Positions 52,584-63,186 are shown, counted from the first letter of the stretch. The stretch: 64,000 nt of DNA from Vibrio sp. RE88 (GCF_013113835.1 NZ_VTYQ01000006.1:1-64000); one strand, 5' to 3'. A program made the numbers and translations. The notes: a model not told the origin generated them from the letters alone.

Positions 52584-55415
52584 ATGAAGATGAATATACG
52601 AACGCTTAGTCTCGGGCTAGTCGCAACCACCATGGCGTGGTTGACCAATGCAAGCCCTTCTTATCAAGATACTGACACTCATTACCTCGCTTTCGAAGCG
52701 GAGGACTACCACGATATTATTCGGCACAACGGAGACAATGACGGTTTCAACGTTGTCTCAATCGACGAATTCACCTCCGAATTTGGCACGTCAGTCTTAC
52801 CCGCACATTCTGCCTACCTCGCTTCAGAGAACCGCGCTTTGCTGGCTGATTTTCGCTACGAGTATGACATGAACCAATCGACCGTTAAGTACCAAATCGT
52901 TTTTCAAACACCTGGAACTTATCGCCTTTATTACCGACGTTCTATGTTTGAAAAGGATGACGGGTCTTCCTACGGTGGAGAAGATTCATTTTTCTACGCG
53001 AACGAATTTGATGGAGATGAGTTTGCTCAGCATGGTAGCCGTCAATCTCAGGATAGTGATGTTGAATCCAACCCAGAGCGCAACCCTTCAGAAGGAAAAT
53101 TCTTTTGGTATCGAGTCAACAATGATTTCATCGTCACTCAGCAAGACGTAGGAAGGGTTCTGACGTTTTCAATCCGTGACCGAGAGAAAGGCTTTGCACT
53201 CGATCGCTTTATTTTCAGCCTCGACCATAAGTTAGACATGGAAGAAACGCCGAAAGATGGTGATGGAAATCAACTTGATGAGTTAGTGAATTCACCAAAG
53301 CAGAAACCGGAACCTGTCTCCCATCTATTTCCAATGGACTATGTACCGCATTATGAAAGTGACGAAGAGATCCACGCACGTGAAGCAAAGCTCAAGAATA
53401 TTCGTAATCAATACATCGCTTACTTATTTGAGCAAGACAGGCTTGGTCATAGCCAACAACAGATCGATGCACTGATCACCAAGAATAACGAACAGGATGA
53501 CTCAAAGTCTGCGCTTCGAACTCTGATTATGTTGATAACTGATGAATCTTTTTTCCCCCATTGGAGAGGTGACACAGTTAGTCGACTCTATGTCGAGGGA
53601 GAACTTGCGCGCATTGAAGCCGAACGAGTCATTGTTGAAAGCGACGGCAAGGTCAACGACCTTAGGCAAGTCACTCCCATTCGTCGCTACATGGACTACG
53701 CATGGGGGCTCTATATGCTTGGAGCATTTCATGGTAATACCGAAGATTCAGTACGCTTCCGTACCCAATTCGAAGACTTCGTTACTCGCTACCTTGAAGG
53801 GCTCGATCCTTACTATAAGGGGGCGTATTACACCACTGGTTACAATAAAGAAGTGTTTGCCATGGACGTAGCATCAACAGTTGCTTTGCTCTACAAAGGC
53901 ACGAGCAAGTTTCCAAATATGAAAGAGGCTTTTCATTCCTTCTGGCACAACGTAACCCAAATGTCATACGACGGTGACAACTCACCACACTACGACAACA
54001 GCACCGGCTTCCAAATCATTTTGAATATGGCGTTAAGGCATGGCCTTGAACAGGATGTAATTCAGTCTGAGCACCTACTTAGGATCATGGATCGTATTTC
54101 GAGAACAGTGATGCCGAGCGGTCAATCTGCGAAATGGGGAAAATCGATGGAGAGTATCTCTTCCGGTCAGATAAGGATATCTGCTGGGGCTAACCTTCCG
54201 TGGGTTTTAAAAATGGGCTACCGCTTATGGCATCATCCTCATTACCTTTACATGGCTCGCAAATACCAGGCTTTTCTTTATCAAGACCATGGTCCATTTT
54301 CAGGCAGTGACTATTCACCAGATCTTTGGCCTGCGGGCATTGATGCATTCAATATCGAGTTAGCTAAACCAAACATTGGCGACGCACTGTCTCGTACCAC
54401 TCCTCGCATAACTTCTTGTTGTGAGTATGACGGACTATTACTTGGCCGCGGTGATACCAACTACGTGGATGTTCAAGATAAGCTGGTACTTTCAACTGGG
54501 CATCACCCAAGAGCACCTTATATGTTGATGGATTTGAGCTATACGCAACACAAAGCCGCACATGACCATCGTTCTGGTATCGATAATCACAACTTCAATG
54601 GCGCTCATACGGTCACTAGAATGAAACGGTGGGCTGAAGCCAATAAAACCAACGGGATATACATTAACCCAGCTCAATATGAGTACCCCTCAGCTCCTTA
54701 TCCTTCAAAAGAAGTATCAGCGCCCGGTGACAATGAACGGTTTAAGCAAGTCATGAACTATAAACCTTCCTCTGGCTATGAGATTGAAGAATATAGTGCA
54801 CAGCAACTCTCTGATGACGCTGCCTATGGGGTGGCTAAGTATCGTCGCTACCAATATGAAGGTGTGGTTACTAAGCGTGAAACTGTGTTACTCCACAATG
54901 GTGTTTTAGTGGTGTTGGACACCCTATCGACAACACCAACTTACTCGGGGGATCATATTGGTGGCGCGCTTTATCAGGTGTTACCGCAGTTAAAATCGTC
55001 ACAAGGTGACAATTGGGTCCTTCTTAAAGGGCAACAAAAAATGCTACCAACTACCTTACCCTCAGGAGAGCTACAGCAACTTGATACCTTATTGGTGTTT
55101 GAAGCTTCCGATGAAGACGTTGAGGTGAAACTGACCAGAAACATTTGGGACAATGAAGAAAGGGATTGGTTTAGCGCTTCAAAGCCACTTGAAACAGGCG
55201 AGTCATTTAAAATTGTCTCTTTGATACTGCCTTTAAGGAACAGCCACATGATTCAATCGTTCGTTAACACTATAGACATAAAGTATGAGGCCGAATCAAC
55301 ACTGGTCACTATTCCGTATAACTCAACACAGAACTTAAAGGTAGCTTTTCATTCCAATCAACCAGCTAACGTCAGCTACGATAATTTCAGTGAAAAAATC
55401 ACACAAAGTGAATAA
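52584..55415 (+). CDS. Large secreted protein, probable heparinase II/III-like polysaccharide lyase
   Basis: This 943-residue protein has a signal peptide (1-23). Residues 30-215 look like a carbohydrate-binding β-sandwich (FEAEDYHDI, GTYRLYYRRSMFE, FALDRFIFS). Residues about 270-560 are helical, like an α/α toroid with YMDYAWGLYMLGAFHGN. The rest is β-rich, with a His-containing segment (KAAHDHRSGIDNHNFNGAH) reminiscent of the heparinase II/III active region. It may cleave an acidic polysaccharide such as alginate or a host glycosaminoglycan; no substrate can be fixed. It is divergent from sctR and transcribed alone. Confidence 0.6.
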   Translation: MKMNIRTLSLGLVATTMAWLTNASPSYQDTDTHYLAFEAEDYHDIIRHNGDNDGFNVVSIDEFTSEFGTSVLPAHSAYLASENRALLADFRYEYDMNQSTVKYQIVFQTPGTYRLYYRRSMFEKDDGSSYGGEDSFFYANEFDGDEFAQHGSRQSQDSDVESNPERNPSEGKFFWYRVNNDFIVTQQDVGRVLTFSIRDREKGFALDRFIFSLDHKLDMEETPKDGDGNQLDELVNSPKQKPEPVSHLFPMDYVPHYESDEEIHAREAKLKNIRNQYIAYLFEQDRLGHSQQQIDALITKNNEQDDSKSALRTLIMLITDESFFPHWRGDTVSRLYVEGELARIEAERVIVESDGKVNDLRQVTPIRRYMDYAWGLYMLGAFHGNTEDSVRFRTQFEDFVTRYLEGLDPYYKGAYYTTGYNKEVFAMDVASTVALLYKGTSKFPNMKEAFHSFWHNVTQMSYDGDNSPHYDNSTGFQIILNMALRHGLEQDVIQSEHLLRIMDRISRTVMPSGQSAKWGKSMESISSGQIRISAGANLPWVLKMGYRLWHHPHYLYMARKYQAFLYQDHGPFSGSDYSPDLWPAGIDAFNIELAKPNIGDALSRTTPRITSCCEYDGLLLGRGDTNYVDVQDKLVLSTGHHPRAPYMLMDLSYTQHKAAHDHRSGIDNHNFNGAHTVTRMKRWAEANKTNGIYINPAQYEYPSAPYPSKEVSAPGDNERFKQVMNYKPSSGYEIEEYSAQQLSDDAAYGVAKYRRYQYEGVVTKRETVLLHNGVLVVLDTLSTTPTYSGDHIGGALYQVLPQLKSSQGDNWVLLKGQQKMLPTTLPSGELQQLDTLLVFEASDEDVEVKLTRNIWDNEERDWFSASKPLETGESFKIVSLILPLRNSHMIQSFVNTIDIKYEAESTLVTIPYNSTQNLKVAFHSNQPANVSYDNFSEKITQSE

Positions 55416-55447
55416 TAATTTGTTCACCTAGAAATTCTCAAAGAAAA

Positions 55448-55482
55448 GGCCATTCACTCTTATATATAGAGGGCGAATGGCC
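55448..55482. terminator. Terminator between convergent genes
   Basis: GGCCATTC and GAATGGCC pair, with an inner CTC/GAG extension. On the minus strand the stem is followed by TTTTCTTT, so it most likely ends the small membrane protein transcript, and may also serve the lyase-like gene. Confidence 0.7.
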
Positions 55483-55548
55483 ACAAATAGAAACAGCAAA
55501 TATATCCAGACAAAAAGAAAATCCAGATATATTAAATTGATTTAAAAT

Positions 55549-55911
55549 TTAAAGACGGAACTTAACACCAATAATATTTGCTTCTTCGAGATCTTGAAGT
55601 GTTAGTTCAAAGTCTTCTTTTGATGAGAGTTCAACCTCCCAACTTTTCTCTTTACTTTCGACTTTTAGCTGGGAATTTTCACTGGTTAACTGCCAATTTC
55701 CTGTCGGTTTTTCCACTACCAGTTTTGAGCCTTCCAAAACGGCATTGATAGAACTATTTTTAACATTAAAAGTACAACTTGGTTTCAACTCACATTCCAC
55801 ATTTCCTTGCTCTTTGTAGGCCATTGTTCGCCAAATAAACGCAGTAATTAAAAGGGTTAACATGATGATTATTTGAGCAAAACGACCACGTGTGAGTTTT
55901 TCGGCTGCCAT
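55549..55911 (-). CDS. Hypothetical membrane-anchored protein
   Basis: This 120-residue protein has one N-terminal transmembrane helix (FAQIIIMLTLLITAFIWRTM). A soluble β-rich domain of about 80 residues contains two Cys (VECELKPSCTFNV) that could form a disulfide. The domain faces the periplasm by charge rule. No family is recognised. The start at 55911 is favoured over 55935 because GGAG lies upstream. It is divergent from ccoN. Confidence 0.65.
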   Translation of the reverse strand: MAAEKLTRGRFAQIIIMLTLLITAFIWRTMAYKEQGNVECELKPSCTFNVKNSSINAVLEGSKLVVEKPTGNWQLTSENSQLKVESKEKSWEVELSSKEDFELTLQDLEEANIIGVKFRL

Positions 55912-56169
55912 TCGGTACGGTTCTCCGTGTAACAAACTTCAAAGTTTTAAAATAAAAGGTCAAAACCTGACCGACTGTAAGGTTACTACCCTGTCATTGA
56001 ATTGTTAAATGCAGTATAGTTGGCGGCTGAAAATGCCACTTTTTTATTAAAATCGGCAAGAAAGTTTAACCGACTGTTTCGGCGTCATTTTCTTTATGGT
56101 TTGGGTGGCATTACGACATGTGTCGTGTTGGAAGTAAAGTGTAGTTAATTAGAAATTGGAAGCATGCAA

Positions 56170-57597
56170 ATGAGCCAAGAAAAGCAGCTTGAACAAAACT
56201 ACAACTATACGGTCGTCCGTCAGTTCACCCTAGTAACCATTCTATGGGGTATTGTCGGTATGGGCGTTGGTGTTTTGATTGCCGCTCAATTAGTTTGGCC
56301 ACAGCTAAACTTTGATACGCCGTGGTTGACGTACAGTCGTTTACGTCCTCTGCATACTAATGCGGTTATTTTTGCGTTTGGTACAAGTGCTCTGTTCGCA
56401 ACGTCTTACTACGTTGTGCAGCGTACCTGTCAAACTCGTTTATTTGGTGGCCCTCTTGTTGCCTTCACCTTTTGGGGTTGGCAAGCAATCATCTTAGCAG
56501 CAGCTATCACTCTGCCTTTAGGTATGACCTCAGGCAAAGAGTACGCTGAACTGGAATGGCCGATCGACATCGCTATCGCGGTGGTTTGGGTCTCTTACGC
56601 TGTCGTGTTCTTCGGGACATTGATCAAGCGTAATACGTCTCACATCTACGTAGCGAACTGGTTCTTCGGAGCCTTCATCATCACAGTAGCGGTTCTTCAT
56701 ATCGTTAACAGCATGGCTATCCCTGTGTCTATGGGTAAATCGTACTCGATTTATTCAGGTGCGGTGGATGCGATGGTTCAATGGTGGTACGGACACAACG
56801 CGGTAGGTTTCCTACTCACTGCGGGTTTCCTAGGTATGATGTACTACTTTGTTCCTAAGCAAGCTGAACGTCCTGTTTATTCTTACCGTCTATCTATCGT
56901 TCACTTCTGGGCTCTTGTATCTCTATACATTTGGGCTGGCCCTCACCACCTGCACTACACTGCTCTTCCAGATTGGACGCAGTCAATTGGTATGGTGATG
57001 TCTTTGGTACTGTTCGCTCCTTCTTGGGGTGGTATGATCAACGGTATCATGACGCTATCTGGTGCTTGGCATAAGCTTCGTTATGACCCAATTCTTCGTT
57101 TCCTAATCGTATCTCTATCGTTCTACGGTATGTCTACGTTTGAAGGTCCAATGATGTCAATTAAGACAGTTAACGCACTGTCTCACTATACTGACTGGAC
57201 TATCGGCCACGTACACTCTGGTGCACTTGGTTGGGTTGCAATGGTTTCTATCGGTTCTGTATACCACCTAGTTCCCCGCCTGTTTGGTCAAGAGCGTATG
57301 TACTCTGTGAGCATGATCAACGCGCACTTCTGGTTGGCAACAATCGGTACGGTTCTATACATCGTTGCAATGTGGATCTCTGGCGTAATGCAAGGTCTGA
57401 TGTGGCGTGCAGTTAACTCTGACGGTACGTTGACTTACAGCTTCGTTGAATCTGTACAGGCTTCTTACCCGTTCTACTTCGTACGTTTCCTAGGTGGTTT
57501 CATCTTCCTAACTGGTATGTTCTTAATGGCATACAACACGTACAAGACTGTAACAGCGCCAAAAGATAGCCTAAAAGCTATCCCGCAGCCGGCATAA
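56170..57597 (+). CDS. ccoN: cbb3-type cytochrome c oxidase subunit I CcoN
   Basis: This 475-residue protein has 12 membrane helices and His ligands for heme b, heme b3 and CuB, visible in [38 protein letters not shown] and [10 protein letters not shown]. It is the catalytic subunit of the high-affinity terminal oxidase used at low oxygen. The ATG at 56170 ([12 protein letters not shown]) is preferred over 56164, giving GGAA at the usual distance. It leads the ccoNOQP operon. Confidence 0.97.
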   Translation: MSQEKQLEQNYNYTVVRQFTLVTILWGIVGMGVGVLIAAQLVWPQLNFDTPWLTYSRLRPLHTNAVIFAFGTSALFATSYYVVQRTCQTRLFGGPLVAFTFWGWQAIILAAAITLPLGMTSGKEYAELEWPIDIAIAVVWVSYAVVFFGTLIKRNTSHIYVANWFFGAFIITVAVLHIVNSMAIPVSMGKSYSIYSGAVDAMVQWWYGHNAVGFLLTAGFLGMMYYFVPKQAERPVYSYRLSIVHFWALVSLYIWAGPHHLHYTALPDWTQSIGMVMSLVLFAPSWGGMINGIMTLSGAWHKLRYDPILRFLIVSLSFYGMSTFEGPMMSIKTVNALSHYTDWTIGHVHSGALGWVAMVSIGSVYHLVPRLFGQERMYSVSMINAHFWLATIGTVLYIVAMWISGVMQGLMWRAVNSDGTLTYSFVESVQASYPFYFVRFLGGFIFLTGMFLMAYNTYKTVTAPKDSLKAIPQPA

Positions 57598-57610
57598 GGA
57601 GATTAAAAGA

Positions 57611-58231
57611 ATGAGTTCTAATTCTAACAATCGCCACGAAATTGTTGAGCGCAATGTCGGTTTGCTAGCGATTCTTATTGTTTTTGCAATTAGCTTGGGT
57701 GCTCTTGTAGAGATCACCCCGCTTATTTTCCAAAAACAAACCACTGAGCCTGTTGACAACCTACGCCCATATACAGCTCTTGAGCTGGAAGGTCGTGATG
57801 TTTACATCCGTGAAGGTTGTAACGTATGTCATAGCCAGATGATTCGTCCATTCCGTTCTGAAACTGAGCGTTACGGTCACTACTCTGTTGCTGGTGAAAG
57901 TGTTTGGGAACACCCATTCCTATGGGGTTCTAAGCGTACTGGTCCAGACCTAGCACGCGTTGGTGGTCGTTACTCTGATGAGTGGCACCGCGTTCACCTA
58001 ATTGATCCGCGTGAGCTTGTTCCTGAGTCAAACATGCCTGGTTTCCCATGGCTGGCTGACAATGTTCTTGATGGTAAGAACACAGAGAAGAAGTTAACAA
58101 TCTTCCGCGATCAGTTTGGCGTTCCATACACTGATGAGCAAATCGCAAACGCGTCTAAAGATGTAGAAGGTAAAACTGAGATGGATGCCATCATCGCTTA
58201 CCTTCAGTCTCTTGGTCACGCAATGAAGTAA
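57611..58231 (+). CDS. ccoO: cbb3 oxidase mono-heme subunit CcoO
   Basis: This 206-residue membrane-anchored cytochrome c has one N-terminal helix ([16 protein letters not shown]) and the heme motif GCNVCHSQM. The pattern [18 protein letters not shown] is typical of CcoO/FixO. It passes electrons to CcoN. It lies 13 bases after ccoN. Confidence 0.97.
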   Translation: MSSNSNNRHEIVERNVGLLAILIVFAISLGALVEITPLIFQKQTTEPVDNLRPYTALELEGRDVYIREGCNVCHSQMIRPFRSETERYGHYSVAGESVWEHPFLWGSKRTGPDLARVGGRYSDEWHRVHLIDPRELVPESNMPGFPWLADNVLDGKNTEKKLTIFRDQFGVPYTDEQIANASKDVEGKTEMDAIIAYLQSLGHAMK

Positions 58232-58246
58232 TAAAGGGGTGAAATT

Positions 58247-58423
58247 ATGGATATCGGTACTATTCATGGTATTTGGACCATAGTGCTTTTCGTGTGCTTT
58301 ATAGGTGTAGTTTGGTGGGCCTACGGCAAGAGCCGTAAATCTCGCTTTGATGAAGCTGCGAACCTTGTTTTTGCCGATGAAGAGCAAACGCCCTCAAAAG
58401 AACAAGGAGTGACTAAGCAATGA
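58247..58423 (+). CDS. ccoQ: cbb3 oxidase small subunit CcoQ
   Basis: This 58-residue membrane protein has a single helix (IWTIVLFVCFIGVVWWAYG) followed by a charged tail with SRKSRFDEAANLVF, the CcoQ/FixQ signature. It stabilises the oxidase complex. Its stop overlaps the ccoP start by 4 bases. Confidence 0.93.
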   Translation: MDIGTIHGIWTIVLFVCFIGVVWWAYGKSRKSRFDEAANLVFADEEQTPSKEQGVTKQ

Positions 58424-59400
58424 CTACATTTTGGAGTCTTTGGATAATCATCATCACAGTCGGTACACTGGTCGGCTGTGCTGCACTACTGTTTTGGTGC
58501 CTTAAAGATAAAATGGGCGTTGAAGAAGGTGCAGATATGGGTCACGAATACGATGGTATTCGTGAGCTAAACAACCCACTGCCAAAGTGGTGGACGTATC
58601 TGTTTGTGAGTACATTCGTATTTGCAGCAGTTTACTTCACACTTTATCCAGGTATGGGTAGTTTCAAAGGCGTACTTGGTTGGCAGAGTTCTGACCAACT
58701 GGTAACAACGCTTGAGGAATCAAAAGCATCTATCGCTAGAGCTCAAGAGAACAAAGAACTTGTGCAATACGCGAAAGAGCTAGACGATGCAGAAACTTAC
58801 TTCGGTGAAGCTTTCAAGCGTCTAGCATATGTTGATGGTTCTTCTGAACTACGCCCTATTCCAGAAATTGCCGCTGATGAAGAAGCAGTAAAAGTAGGTC
58901 AACGTTTGTTCCTACAGAACTGTTCTCAGTGTCACGGCTCTGATGCTCGTGGTCAGAGAGGTTTCCCTAACCTAACTGATGATGCATGGCTGTACGGCGG
59001 TGAGCCTGAAGCAATCGTAACGACTGTAATGCAAGGTCGTATCGGTCAGATGCCTGCATGGAAAGATGCGCTAGGCGAACAAGGCGTTAAAGAAGTGGTT
59101 AGCTACACGCTAAGCCTTTCTGGACGTTCTGTTAACGCACGTGAAGCCGAAGCTGGTAAGGCTCGCTTCGTTGTGTGTGCTGCGTGTCACGGTACTGATG
59201 GTAAGGGTAACCCTGCTGTTGGTGCACCAGACCTGACCGATCAGGACTGGTTATTCGGCGGTTCACGCGCTGACGTAACTGAAACTGTAATGAATGGCCG
59301 TTCTGGTGTAATGCCAGCATGGAAGGACATTCTGGGCGAAGATAAAGTCCAACTTGTTTCAGCTTATGTCTGGAGCTTAAGCAACTCGGATAATAAGTAA
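58420..59400 (+). CDS. ccoP: cbb3 oxidase di-heme subunit CcoP
   Basis: This 326-residue protein has two N-terminal membrane helices and two cytochrome c domains with motifs NCSQCHG and VCAACHG. The FixP/CcoP pattern EYDGIRELNNPLPKWW is present. It donates electrons to CcoO and CcoN. Confidence 0.97.
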   Translation: MTTFWSLWIIIITVGTLVGCAALLFWCLKDKMGVEEGADMGHEYDGIRELNNPLPKWWTYLFVSTFVFAAVYFTLYPGMGSFKGVLGWQSSDQLVTTLEESKASIARAQENKELVQYAKELDDAETYFGEAFKRLAYVDGSSELRPIPEIAADEEAVKVGQRLFLQNCSQCHGSDARGQRGFPNLTDDAWLYGGEPEAIVTTVMQGRIGQMPAWKDALGEQGVKEVVSYTLSLSGRSVNAREAEAGKARFVVCAACHGTDGKGNPAVGAPDLTDQDWLFGGSRADVTETVMNGRSGVMPAWKDILGEDKVQLVSAYVWSLSNSDNK

Positions 59401-59410
59401 CATTTCAATA

Positions 59411-59440
59411 ACGGCCCCTTTTGAAGGGGCCGTCTTTCCT
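59411..59440 (+). terminator. Terminator after ccoP
   Basis: ACGGCCCCTT-TTG-AAGGGGCCGT is a 10-pair GC-rich stem followed by CTTTCCTTT, 10 bases after the ccoP stop. Confidence 0.88.
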
Positions 59441-59490
59441 TTACAGTTAAAGCCCTAATTTTTATTTAATTTTTTATTGAGAACTTTTGT

Positions 59491-59970
59491 ATGGAAAAGC
59501 CTTGGTATAAGCAGTTTTGGCCCTGGTTTATACTCTCCTTAACGGTTGGAGTGTCTATATTAACTTTGGTTCGAGTCGCAATACTTACCAACCACTCAAT
59601 TCACTTAGTGACTGAGGATTATTATAAAAAAGGTAAAGGTATTAACGTCGACATCACTAGAGTCAAAGTGACGAAAGAGTTAGGCCTTGATGCTACAGTT
59701 CGTTCCGAAGGTGACACTGTGGTGATTCAATTTGAAAAAGGCCAGTTAGAGCACTACCCTGCGATCACCGCTATGTTTGCTCACCGAACCCTTCCTGACC
59801 ATGATTTCACAAAGCTTGTGACATCAGACGCTAGTGGTCAGTACCGACTTAAGCTTGATAACGAACTGCAAGGTCCATGGTTTATTGAGCTAACCCCACA
59901 TGACGAGAAATGGCTAATCCAAGGCCGTGTAGAGTTCCCAGCATCGTCAGCAGTACAACTAACCAATTAA
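59491..59970 (+). CDS. ccoH: FixH/CcoH-family cbb3 oxidase assembly protein
   Basis: This 159-residue protein has one N-terminal membrane helix (WPWFILSLTVGVSILTLVRV) and a periplasmic β-domain with EDYYKKGKGIN, the FixH signature. FixH/CcoH is needed to assemble active cbb3 oxidase. It lies 9 bases before ccoI. Confidence 0.92.
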   Translation: MEKPWYKQFWPWFILSLTVGVSILTLVRVAILTNHSIHLVTEDYYKKGKGINVDITRVKVTKELGLDATVRSEGDTVVIQFEKGQLEHYPAITAMFAHRTLPDHDFTKLVTSDASGQYRLKLDNELQGPWFIELTPHDEKWLIQGRVEFPASSAVQLTN

Positions 59971-59979
59971 GAAACGTCT

Positions 59980-62352
59980 ATGTGTAAATCCTGTTATCAC
60001 TGCGGTGAAGATGTACCAGCCAACACGGATTTCAAAGTCGAAATTTTGGGTGACATACGCGATATGTGTTGTCCTGGCTGTGAAACGGTAGCTCAAACTA
60101 TCGTCGATAGTGGATTGGTCTCCTACTACCAGTATCGAACAGCCCCTGCAGAAAAAGCGGATTTAGTGCCTGAACAACTTCAGGCACTGATTCATTATGA
60201 CAACGAAGAAGTCCAATCTGAGTTTGTTAGAAACGCCGAAGACAAAGCCGAAGTGACCTTGTCACTAGAAGGCGTTTCTTGTGCCGCGTGTGCGTGGTTG
60301 ATAGAGAAGCAAGTCTCAACTCGTACTGGCGTTCTCTCTATTCGAGTCAATACCACGACAAACCGTGCAATTCTGGCATGGGATAAAACCCAAACTAAAC
60401 TCAGCGAACTGCTCTCTAGCATTCATCAGCTCGGTTACAAAGCTGCGCCGTTTGAAGCAGACAAACAAGAAGCCGCTTATCATGAATCCATGAAGCAATA
60501 CCTTTATCGACTAGGTATTGCTGGCTTAGCAACAATGCAAGTCATGATGCTGGCTGTCGCACTTTACCTTGAAGTATTTGGTGACTTGGAGCCTGAGTTT
60601 AAAAGCTACTTTCGCTGGGTGAGTTTAATCTTCGCAACGCCGGTGATGCTTTACTCTGCCCTTCCATTCTACCTCAATGCATGGCGTAGTATTCGCAGCC
60701 GAACGCTGGGCATGGATGTTCCCGTCTCATTGGCAATGATCTTTGCTTACTTTGCCAGTTTGGTAGCAACAGTCACCGAGCAGGGTGAAGTCTTCTTTGA
60801 ATCCATCTCTATGTTTGCGTTCTTCCTCCTCGTAGGTCGTTTTCTTGAGATGCGTGCTCGACGCAAAGCTGCCGCTGCCAGCGGTAACTTGCTCAAGCTC
60901 ATCCCCGCCATTGCGACTAAGTTAGATGGCGATCAGGTTCCAGTTAAAACGCTTAAACTCGGTGACCAAATTCGCGTTCTTCCGGGCGAGCATGTTCCTG
61001 CAGACGGGAAGATCATCAAAGGACGTGTCCATATTGATGAGTCCATGTTAACTGGCGAGTCGGTGCCGGTAGTCAAGAATGTCGATGACTACGTATATGC
61101 TGGCACATTAAATGGTGAAGAGTCGTTCGAGCTAGAAGTGACTTCAACTAAAGCCGACTCGATGATTTCCAACATTGTCCGCTTACAAGACGAAGCGCAG
61201 TTGTCGAAGCCGAAAATCGCTCAAATTGCAGATGTTGTCGCTCGTTACTTTGTGGCGATTATTTTAGTAATTGCAGCAGGTACGTGGTTTTTCTGGCACC
61301 AGACTAAGCCAGATGACGCATTTTGGATCATGCTTTCAGTCTTAGTGGCTACCTGCCCTTGTGCGTTATCTCTAGCAACACCAACAGCATTAACCTGTGC
61401 TACCTCTCGAATGGGTAACCTAGGCATTCTTCTCCGTAAAGGGCACGTATTCGAAACACTCTGTAAGATTAACCACCTTATCGTTGATAAGACTGGCACG
61501 CTGACGCATGGCGACATCGTGATCAGCGAAGTAAATACCTTCTCTGATACCTCAAAAGAAGAAGCCTTAGCAATTGCAGCCTCACTGGAATCCCACGCAA
61601 ACCACCCAATCGCGAGAGCTTTTAAGTCATATCAAAGCTTGGAAGTTCAGGTAAATGATGTAGAAAACATTATTGGCTCTGGCATTCAAGGTACTTACCA
61701 AGGCCAAAGCGTTAAGATCGGCAGTGCAAGCTTCATTTTGGGTGAGCAAGCACAAGCGGAACCTAATTCCGTGTATCTGTCCTTAGATGGCCAACATGTC
61801 GCTACCTTCACTTACCAAGACCCAATTCGAGCAGAATCTAAAACATTCATTGAACGCTTTAAGCAGGCGGGTATCAAGGTCACTTTGCTCACTGGTGACT
61901 CCCAATCTAACGCAGACGTCGTTGCCAAAGAGATCGGTATTGAGACAGTGGTTGCAGGTGCCAAACCTCAAGACAAACTGGAATACCTGCAAAACGTCGA
62001 CGACAGCGATGTGACCATGATGATTGGAGATGGAATCAACGACGCCCCTACTCTCGCGGGTGCACATCTATCTGTCGCGATGGGTGGCGGTGCTGATGTG
62101 GCTAAAGCGTCTGCTGATATGGTTCTACTTGGCGATCAATTAGACCGTATTCTTGAAGCTCGTAAGCTCGCTCTGCAAACACGTAAGGTTATTCGTGAAA
62201 ACCTCGCTTGGTCTCTCGGCTACAACGTTTTGATCTTGCCATTAGCCGTCGCAGGATTTGTTGCACCTTATTTTGCGGTTGTTGGTATGTCTGCGAGCTC
62301 AATTATTGTAGTATCTAACTCTCTACGCTTGCTCAAAGAACAAGGTAAATAA
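59980..62352 (+). CDS. ccoI: Copper-transporting P-type ATPase CcoI/FixI
   Basis: This 790-residue P1B ATPase has a Cys-rich N-terminus (CKSCYHCGED, CCPGCE) and a heavy-metal domain motif CAACAW near residue 103. The membrane motif CPCALS, phosphorylation motif DKTGTLTHG and hinge GDGINDAP are all intact. It supplies copper for the CuB site of CcoN. It is in the assembly operon with ccoH and ccoS. Confidence 0.96.
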   Translation: MCKSCYHCGEDVPANTDFKVEILGDIRDMCCPGCETVAQTIVDSGLVSYYQYRTAPAEKADLVPEQLQALIHYDNEEVQSEFVRNAEDKAEVTLSLEGVSCAACAWLIEKQVSTRTGVLSIRVNTTTNRAILAWDKTQTKLSELLSSIHQLGYKAAPFEADKQEAAYHESMKQYLYRLGIAGLATMQVMMLAVALYLEVFGDLEPEFKSYFRWVSLIFATPVMLYSALPFYLNAWRSIRSRTLGMDVPVSLAMIFAYFASLVATVTEQGEVFFESISMFAFFLLVGRFLEMRARRKAAAASGNLLKLIPAIATKLDGDQVPVKTLKLGDQIRVLPGEHVPADGKIIKGRVHIDESMLTGESVPVVKNVDDYVYAGTLNGEESFELEVTSTKADSMISNIVRLQDEAQLSKPKIAQIADVVARYFVAIILVIAAGTWFFWHQTKPDDAFWIMLSVLVATCPCALSLATPTALTCATSRMGNLGILLRKGHVFETLCKINHLIVDKTGTLTHGDIVISEVNTFSDTSKEEALAIAASLESHANHPIARAFKSYQSLEVQVNDVENIIGSGIQGTYQGQSVKIGSASFILGEQAQAEPNSVYLSLDGQHVATFTYQDPIRAESKTFIERFKQAGIKVTLLTGDSQSNADVVAKEIGIETVVAGAKPQDKLEYLQNVDDSDVTMMIGDGINDAPTLAGAHLSVAMGGGADVAKASADMVLLGDQLDRILEARKLALQTRKVIRENLAWSLGYNVLILPLAVAGFVAPYFAVVGMSASSIIVVSNSLRLLKEQGK

Positions 62353-62353
62353 G

Positions 62354-62518
62354 ATGGAAAGCCTTTATATTCTTATCCCAATCGCTATCGTTTTGGTCTG
62401 TGTCGCCATTGCAATCTTCCTCTGGGCAGTAAAAAGCGATCAGTTTGAGGATTTAGAGCGTCAGGGTCACAATATTTTGTTCGATGAAGATGAGAAAAAC
62501 GAGAGCAAAACTAAATGA
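62354..62518 (+). CDS. ccoS: cbb3 oxidase maturation protein CcoS
   Basis: This 54-residue protein has a single membrane helix (LIPIAIVLVCVAIAIFLWAV) followed by the family motif KSDQFEDLERQGHNILFD. It starts one base after the ccoI stop and overlaps the next gene by 4 bases. CcoS is needed for cofactor insertion into CcoN. Confidence 0.95.
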   Translation: MESLYILIPIAIVLVCVAIAIFLWAVKSDQFEDLERQGHNILFDEDEKNESKTK

Positions 62519-63186
62519 CTCCAGACTGGTTAGGTGCCTTGCTGATCGGCGTTATCGGCGCGGGGCACTGTATGGGGATGTGTGGAGGCATTGCCTCCAT
62601 GCTTACCATGGGGCAAGCCAATAGCTCGAAGTTGGTTCCTGTCTTCTACAACCTCGGTAGACTTATAAGTTATGCCATCATTGGTGCCATCGTCGGTGGT
62701 GCTATCTCTTCTATCGCTGAAGTCAGCACAATGAATAATGCGTTAACATGGTTAAGGCTAGGTGCCGCTGTGTTCATGATTCTATTGGCTTTCTATATCG
62801 GTCGATGGTGGCAGGGGCTGCTTTATGTTGAGAAGATTGGTCAGAAACTGTGGAAGTTCATCTCTCCAGCAGGTAAATCCTTACTGCCATTAAAATCCCC
62901 GCTCCATGCTCTTCCTTTTGGCTTTATCTGGGGCTGGTTACCGTGTGGGTTAGTGTACTCAACGTTAACTTGGTCTGCGGTATCTGGAAGTGCGTTAAAT
63001 GGTGCTTTGATCATGTTGGCGTTTGGTGCAGGTACTCTACCTGCGATGCTGCTTATGGGCTTCGGCGCAACATATTTACACAAGCTGCAACAATCAACGA
63101 TATTTCGTAACTTTGGGGCGTTATTGATCTTATCTTACGGGATCTACACTGCTTACGGTGCGGTAACTATATTGTCATTAACATGA
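62515..63186 (+). CDS. Sulfite exporter TauE/SafE-family membrane protein (cco-linked)
   Basis: This 223-residue protein has about six helices and starts with GALLIGVIGAGHCMGMCGG, the CGMCGG signature of the DsbD-like/TauE-SafE subgroup that follows ccoS in many genomes. It contains FGFIWGWLPCGLVYSTL, with conserved Cys and Pro. Members of this subgroup may move copper or reductant for oxidase maturation. The precise role is not established. Confidence 0.88.
   Translation: MTPDWLGALLIGVIGAGHCMGMCGGIASMLTMGQANSSKLVPVFYNLGRLISYAIIGAIVGGAISSIAEVSTMNNALTWLRLGAAVFMILLAFYIGRWWQGLLYVEKIGQKLWKFISPAGKSLLPLKSPLHALPFGFIWGWLPCGLVYSTLTWSAVSGSALNGALIMLAFGAGTLPAMLLMGFGATYLHKLQQSTIFRNFGALLILSYGIYTAYGAVTILSLT

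Noticed and set aside
55958..55972. GGTCA-N5-TGACC repeat between the small membrane gene and ccoN as a T3SS or FNR operator
   Set aside because: It matches neither the T3SS element nor TTGAT-N4-ATCAA; it may be incidental.
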